NCBI GenBank assembly: GCA_000611775.1
Contig: KK106981.1
Coordinates: 2,665,211 to 2,729,210 of the forward strand
Direction: 5' to 3'
From: Umbilicaria muhlenbergii
Taxonomy: Eukaryota; Ascomycota; Lecanoromycetes; Umbilicariales; Umbilicariaceae
DNA length: 64,000 bases
This document shows, piece by piece, positions 58,800-64,000 of this stretch. The notes beneath the pieces were generated by a model. It saw nothing but the letters and a program-made list of their open reading frames with translations, was not told the DNA's origin and did not search any database. Both the position numbers and the translations under genes were made by a program. Position 1 is the first letter of the stretch, and every line of letters begins with the position of its first letter.

Positions 58800-61700
58800 A
58801 TCATCATCAACATGACACATGAGAGCACAGTTTCACTGAGTCAGACTCAGAAAGAAAAGGCTGCTGAGATAAGTTCATCTCATCAACATAAGCAGAGAGA
58901 TGAAGCAGAAGAAGTTCTTCTCAGTGTGAAGATGATTTACCTTAAACTAAATGTGACTCTCAGAGAACTCAAGAAGGGCAGAAAGATATGAAAGTACTTT
59001 ATCTCAACTGCACAACATCATGAATAAATTAATGAAGATGATGCTGAAACTTCTTATAATATAATCAATGTGAAACAACTTCAGTGTTGAGCAGAAGTAA
59101 AATCAGAGCAGTTTTTAAAAACATTTAATACTCTCTGAGAGCAGAGAGACTTGAGCATGATAATTAATGAAAGTGTTCATGATCTACTGATTAAAAAGAA
59201 TGATCTTATAAATGTCATCACTGAACAGCAAGATCATGTGACTTCTTTGAAAATCAACTTCATTATTTTTAACATTAAATATCAGCTTCTGAAGGAATGC
59301 TGATGAACAGATTAAAAAAGCACTTATTTTTTAAACATTTTAAACAGTTTAAATAATGATAAATATTCACAGAAGCTTCCTGATCCTTCTTTTTTAAATG
59401 ACAGTTTCAAGCTCATATGAGAGGATTGAGTAGACAAGATGAAAATCATATTAAGTATTAATAAAGATCATTACCTGACTGAGATTGTTTATATGAGGTG
59501 CATGTTATCTCAATTGAGCAGAAAAGCTGCTCAACACACTGAGTCTCATTCATCATATGAACTCTCAGTCACAGACTTTTATCATAACATGAATAAGATC
59601 TTGAAGGACTTGAGGGAGATTTATGAAGATTTAAATAAACAGAGGAATTATCATCAAGCTTATATTAAGCTTATTCAGAGATTAAAGTGGTTTTCAGACT
59701 TTTATATTAAGTTTCATCACCTTTTCACCTTCCCTGAGTATGATGAGACTCAATGTATGAATGACTTCAAAGATAAAATCTCTTCTCATCTTCAAGCCTC
59801 TCTGTCATCTCAAATAATTCAACTTAACTCATTATTAATCATGAAGACTTACCTCATACGCCTGAACAATGAACAACATGCCACTTGAGCAGTGAAGGAC
59901 TGAAAAGATGTCAACATCAATGTCATAACAAATTACTCAAAAAAATATAAATGAGTCACATTTAAGGTGCCTGTCACTCAGCTCATGATGTGTTTCATCA
60001 CATCTTTGAACAGTTTAAACAGTTCAAACAATCAAAGAACCTCAATTAATTCATAATATTTAATTGATGAGAAGAATGAAAACTGTTATATTTATCATCA
60101 CTCTGAGCACTCTGTCAGTGAATGCTCTCAACATGTTCAACAACTGTTTTCTTCCTTCAGACATGATGAGTCTGTCAGTGAGGTTCATGTTGATTATGAT
60201 AATTTTAATTCTGAGTCAGAAAATGAATGACCTCTATTAAAATCACAGTTGAGGGTGAATTAGTTTCCCTGTGCAGCATGAACCCTTTGCTGAATCTTAA
60301 TGAACATTATTCAAACAGTTTGAATGTTCTGAACAGTTCAAATAGCCTGAACAATCTGACTGATTTAAATGATGACTTTAAGCTTTTTACATTATAACTG
60401 TTTCTTACAATTTGCTCTCTTTACTCTCAAGGCTTTCTCATACCCTTTCAGGCATTGATAGACACTGATTGTACAGCATATTCTCTTATTCATACTCAAT
60501 TGATTCTCATAATCTGTGACAGGCTCAGGCTAGAGTCAGTTCTGTTGTTTAAACTGAAAAACATACATGAGTTCAATGAGAACCTCATTAAAGGGAAAAT
60601 CACTTATGTCATTTATCCTAACCTACATTTGAAGAAGCATAAGGAGATTACTGTTCTCATGTTGATAATAAATCTGAAGCAACATGACATAATTCTAGAG
60701 AAGTCATGAATGAACTGAAATCAATTACTATTGAATATGAAAGATGACTTCATCATCTTCTCAGAGAAGTTTAAATCATTGAGATCATTGTCTTCTTCTT
60801 AACATTTTACATCTTCACCTTCACCTTCTTGAATGATCTCTTGAATTGTTCAGACAATTCTTAAAATCCTGCCTCAATCTTCTTCAACTGCTGATGATAA
60901 TGCATTCTCTGTTCACAGTGTGAGAGCAGCTTCATATGCAGTGTTAACTCATCAAAAGAAGGTACACATATTTATTATATTAATGAAAAACATTGACAGA
61001 CAACTGATGTCAGATTGAAAGTATCATTCAAAGGAAATAAATCTCAAAGTGAACACCTCTGAACATCTGAAGAAGATACATCAGAAGTTGTCTTCAAAGT
61101 ATCATGAGTATCTTGATGTTTTTAATCACTTTCAAGTCAGCAAGCTCCTTCTTCATCATTTTTATGATCACAAAATTGAGCTGATGAGTGATGCTACTTC
61201 ACCTTAAAGCTGAGTTTACTGCATGTCACCCTACAAGCTTTAAAAGGTTAAGAAGTACCTTGATGAGAACCTCTTTAAAGACTTTATTACCTCAAGCAAG
61301 ACAGTCTACTCCTCACTGATGTTGTTTATTTTAAAGACAAACAGTGACTTATGATTCTGCATGAATTATCAGAAGCTTAATGCTCTCATAAAGCAGAATT
61401 ATTATTCCTTATCACTCATTAAAGAGGTGATTGAAAAGATTTTAAAATGCAAACATCTTACTAAGCTTGACATTATCACTGCCTTCAATAAGCTGTGTAT
61501 GCACTCAGATAGTGAGGATTTTATCATCTTTATTACTGTTTTAAGCTCCTACAAGTACCATGTTCTATCATTCAGATTAATCAATGAACTGAGCATCTTT
61601 CAGCAGTACATTAATGACATTTTATGAGACTTTCTTAATGACTTCTGTCAGGTTTATCTGAATGACATCCTCATTTACAGTAAGATCTGAAAGGAGCATA

Positions 61701-64000
61701 ATCATCATGTTAAACAAGTGCTTCAGCATCTTCATGAGGTCAGCTTACAAGTTGACATTAAGAAGTGTGAATTTAATGTCTTTAAGATCATCTTTCTAGA
61801 AGTCATCATATCAAGGGAAGAACTGCATATGAATCCTCAGAAGATTAAAGCTGTCATAGACTGAGTTAAATCAATTAACCTCAAAGAGGTTCAAGGCTTC
61901 ATAGACTTCATAAACTTCATTAACTTTTACTGTTGATTTATATGAGACTTCTTCAAGATCATTAAACCTCTTGTTACTTTTATTAAGAAAGAGGTCTTCT
62001 TTGCATGAATTGAAGACTGCTTTAAGATGTTTCAAGACCTCAAACAGATCATGATGAAGACTTCAGTATTAAAACATTTTAACCTCAACTGTCAGGTCAT
62101 ACTAAAGACAGATGTTTTTAATCTTGTAACAGATGAAATTCTCTCTTAATATGATGATGAAGAAGTTCTTCACCTGATGACATTTTACAACAAAAGCATG
62201 ATCTCAGCAGAGTGCAATTATCATATTTATAATAAAGAACTGCTAATCATTATTCACTGTTTTAAACACTGACATCCTGAACTTGAATACACTGACTTAT
62301 TTATATAAGTTTTCATTAATCATCAGGCCCTGAAGACCTTCATGAAGAATAAAAAATTAACACAACATCAAGCTAAATACTTAAATATTTTATCAAAGTT
62401 CAACTTTCAAGTCATCTTTCAAACAGGCAAGATTAATGATAAGATGAATGCATTAACTTGAACACTTGATAACTCTGAAAATAAGAACCTGGCTTATCAG
62501 ATCATTCTTACCTCAGACTGTGTGAAAATTCAAGTAAAAAAAGTGAAAGAAAGTCTCTTTGAATGTGTGCATGCAGTTAATAAAGCAGATAAGCTATGCA
62601 GTGAATACTGTTCAATCATAATAAAGAATGTCATTAAGCTACATGATATCTGCCTTCATGAATGTTGAATAATGAATGATGCTTTATTTAAAAACAACCT
62701 TTTATGAGTACTTGAATCTCTACATACTGAGCTCCTTCAGGAAATACATGATCAGTCATCTTTTGAACACTTAAACATCAACTGAACAGTGAATCTGATT
62801 TATCATCACTACTACTGATCAGGACATGTGATCATCATGAAGTAATATATTCAGAACTGTTATCACTGTCAGTGAAGTAAGTCATCTCATGATGTCATTA
62901 ATGAACTTCTGATTTCACTTCCTATCATGCAACAACACTGACAGGACATTGTCATGAACTTTATAATTAAACTGTTAATATTAAAGAGTTATAATATTAT
63001 CTGCACCCTCATTGACAGATTATTCAAGGAAAGGCATTATGTTCTTTATTATTCAAGAGATGAAGGAACCTCAACAGAGGAGTTAATATAATTTATGTTA
63101 TAAAACATTTATCACCTACATGACTTATCAAGCTTTATTACCTCAGACTGAGGCCCTCAGTTTATCTTCAACCTATGACAGAGCATGTGTAAATATCTAA
63201 AAATCAAGATTAACCTATCAATCACTTATCACTCAGAGACAGATGATCAAACTGAACAGGTTAATCAAGATGTTGAATGAGACCTCTGAACATATACAAC
63301 TATATGCAAAATGACTGAGTGAAGTGACTGCTTATGATTAAGTTCAGTGATAATAACAATTGCTTCTCAGTAACCTCACTCTCACCTTTTTACCTTAACA
63401 AAGGCTTTCACTCATGCATGAGTTTCAGCCCTGACACTACTACTTATGAATTTACCCGTGAATGACTTCAGTCAGTGAAGGTGAAGGATATAACAACTCA
63501 CATACAAAAAATTCTTAATTTCAGTAAACAGCAGTTGAAAAAGAGCAGAGAATTTATAAAAGTGCAAGTGAATAAACATCAAAAGGATGTCAGCTATGAG
63601 ATAAGAAACATGATCAAGTTATAATCTGAAAGACAAGCAGCTGAGACTGTTTCATGTTAAAAAATGAGTGAGAATCACTTATTGACTGAAGTTATCTGTT
63701 ATCATGTGAATTTATGATGTCTTCAGCCTCAAGCTGCTCTGCTCATGTGTCATTAACTCTCTTTCAGGCCAGCATACACCCTCATCAACTCTCATTATAA
63801 TAAAAGATGAGGAGGAGCATTGAGAAGTTGATGACATTCTTAACTTAAAATAATATCACAGCAGGCTTCAATACAAGGTCAAATGACATGAAATTAATCA
63901 TGACAATGAGTGATATTATGCAGACAAAGGTGAATTTAACAGCTCAACAGAAGTGTTGAAGGAATTTTATTATAAATACTTTAACAAGTCATGTTAAGTT
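58800..64000 (+). pseudogene. B3 gag-pol remnant, runs off the window
   Basis: A 149-codon open gag piece lies at 59439-59888 (ENDS in ARLNNEQHAT-like sequence; CMLSQLSRKAAQHTESHSS inside). A zinc-knuckle-like NCYIYHHSEHSVSEC lies near 60.08 kb. The retropepsin (60455-60709) begins IDTDCTAYSLIHTQLI, where the DTG active-site triad has become DTD. Reverse transcriptase (about 61.2-61.9 kb, open 61361-61627) has VYLNDILIY just after 61640. RNase H contains NHQALK uninterrupted by the MITE (62.32 kb). Integrase at about 63.1-63.3 kb shows TSD, stop, GPQF and TYHSETDDQTEQVNQ. A chromodomain (63.78-63.96 kb) shows LQYKVK, stop, HEINHDNE. All key sites are damaged. Confidence 0.88.

Larger units (their letters stand above)
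51977..64000 (+). mobile_element. B3: Ty3/Gypsy chromovirus, 3' end outside window, split by B2
   Basis: The 5' LTR starts at 51977, is interrupted at 52019 by B2, and resumes at 58252-58384; the two parts without the duplicated TTCTG total 171 bp, the normal B length. The interior runs from 58385 past the right window edge and keeps gag, protease, reverse transcriptase, RNase H, integrase and chromodomain in order. It is the most complete B interior here. Confidence 0.92.

Noticed and set aside
1-64000. CRISPR arrays, tRNA or rRNA genes
   Set aside because: No regularly spaced short repeats with unique spacers, no cloverleaf with A/B boxes and no rRNA-like sequence were seen on either strand.

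Overview
The window looks like a piece of a filamentous ascomycete (Pezizomycotina-type) nuclear genome, most of it an AT-rich, repeat-filled isochore. This rests on a fungal-style gene with one short intron (GTAAGT donor, CTGAC-type branch site) and on chromodomain-bearing Ty3/Gypsy retrotransposons. The elements are riddled with C-to-T and G-to-A changes of the kind produced by a repeat-induced point mutation (RIP)-like process. I cannot name the species. No bacterial features, CRISPR arrays, rRNA or tRNA genes were seen.

About 58 of the 64 kb is dead or decayed transposon. I recognise six Ty3/Gypsy families and use private labels A, B, C, D, E and G. G1 (1-5529, minus) sits on an A fragment (5530-6645). 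D1 (7292-13508, minus) is complete with a 5-bp target duplication. From 14.09 to 31.3 kb is a nested stack: a C long terminal repeat (LTR), A3 pieces, B1 (15008-21529, plus) and C1 (23579-30848, minus). E1 (31301 to about 34.09 kb, minus) is an older, heavily decayed layer. After the central island come C2 (40.39-42.22 kb), E2, A2 (42427-49505, minus, inserted in E2), and B2 (52020-58251, minus), which is inserted in the 5' LTR of B3 (51977 to beyond 64000, plus). Two copies of a roughly 1.1 kb palindromic MITE-like element interrupt B1 and the 3' LTR of A2. Chromodomain-like C-termini are readable in families A, B, C, D and G, so these are chromoviruses.

From about 35.86 to 39.17 kb lies the only base-balanced, CpG-containing island. 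It holds one credible host gene (37871-38769, one intron): a single-pass membrane protein with a Ser/Thr-rich stalk. The island also has minisatellites, and a 110-bp inverted repeat brackets the gene at 36450-36558 and 39062-39172.

The strongest general observation is the mutation pattern. In the dead elements CpG and CpC (GpG on the other strand) are nearly gone while CpA and TpG stay abundant. Trp codons have become TGA rather than TAG, and the catalytic YxDD box of every reverse transcriptase has lost an aspartate. The few surviving CpGs seem never to be in a TCG context. This differs from textbook CpA-directed RIP. None of the retroelement coding regions is intact, so the window contains one likely working gene.
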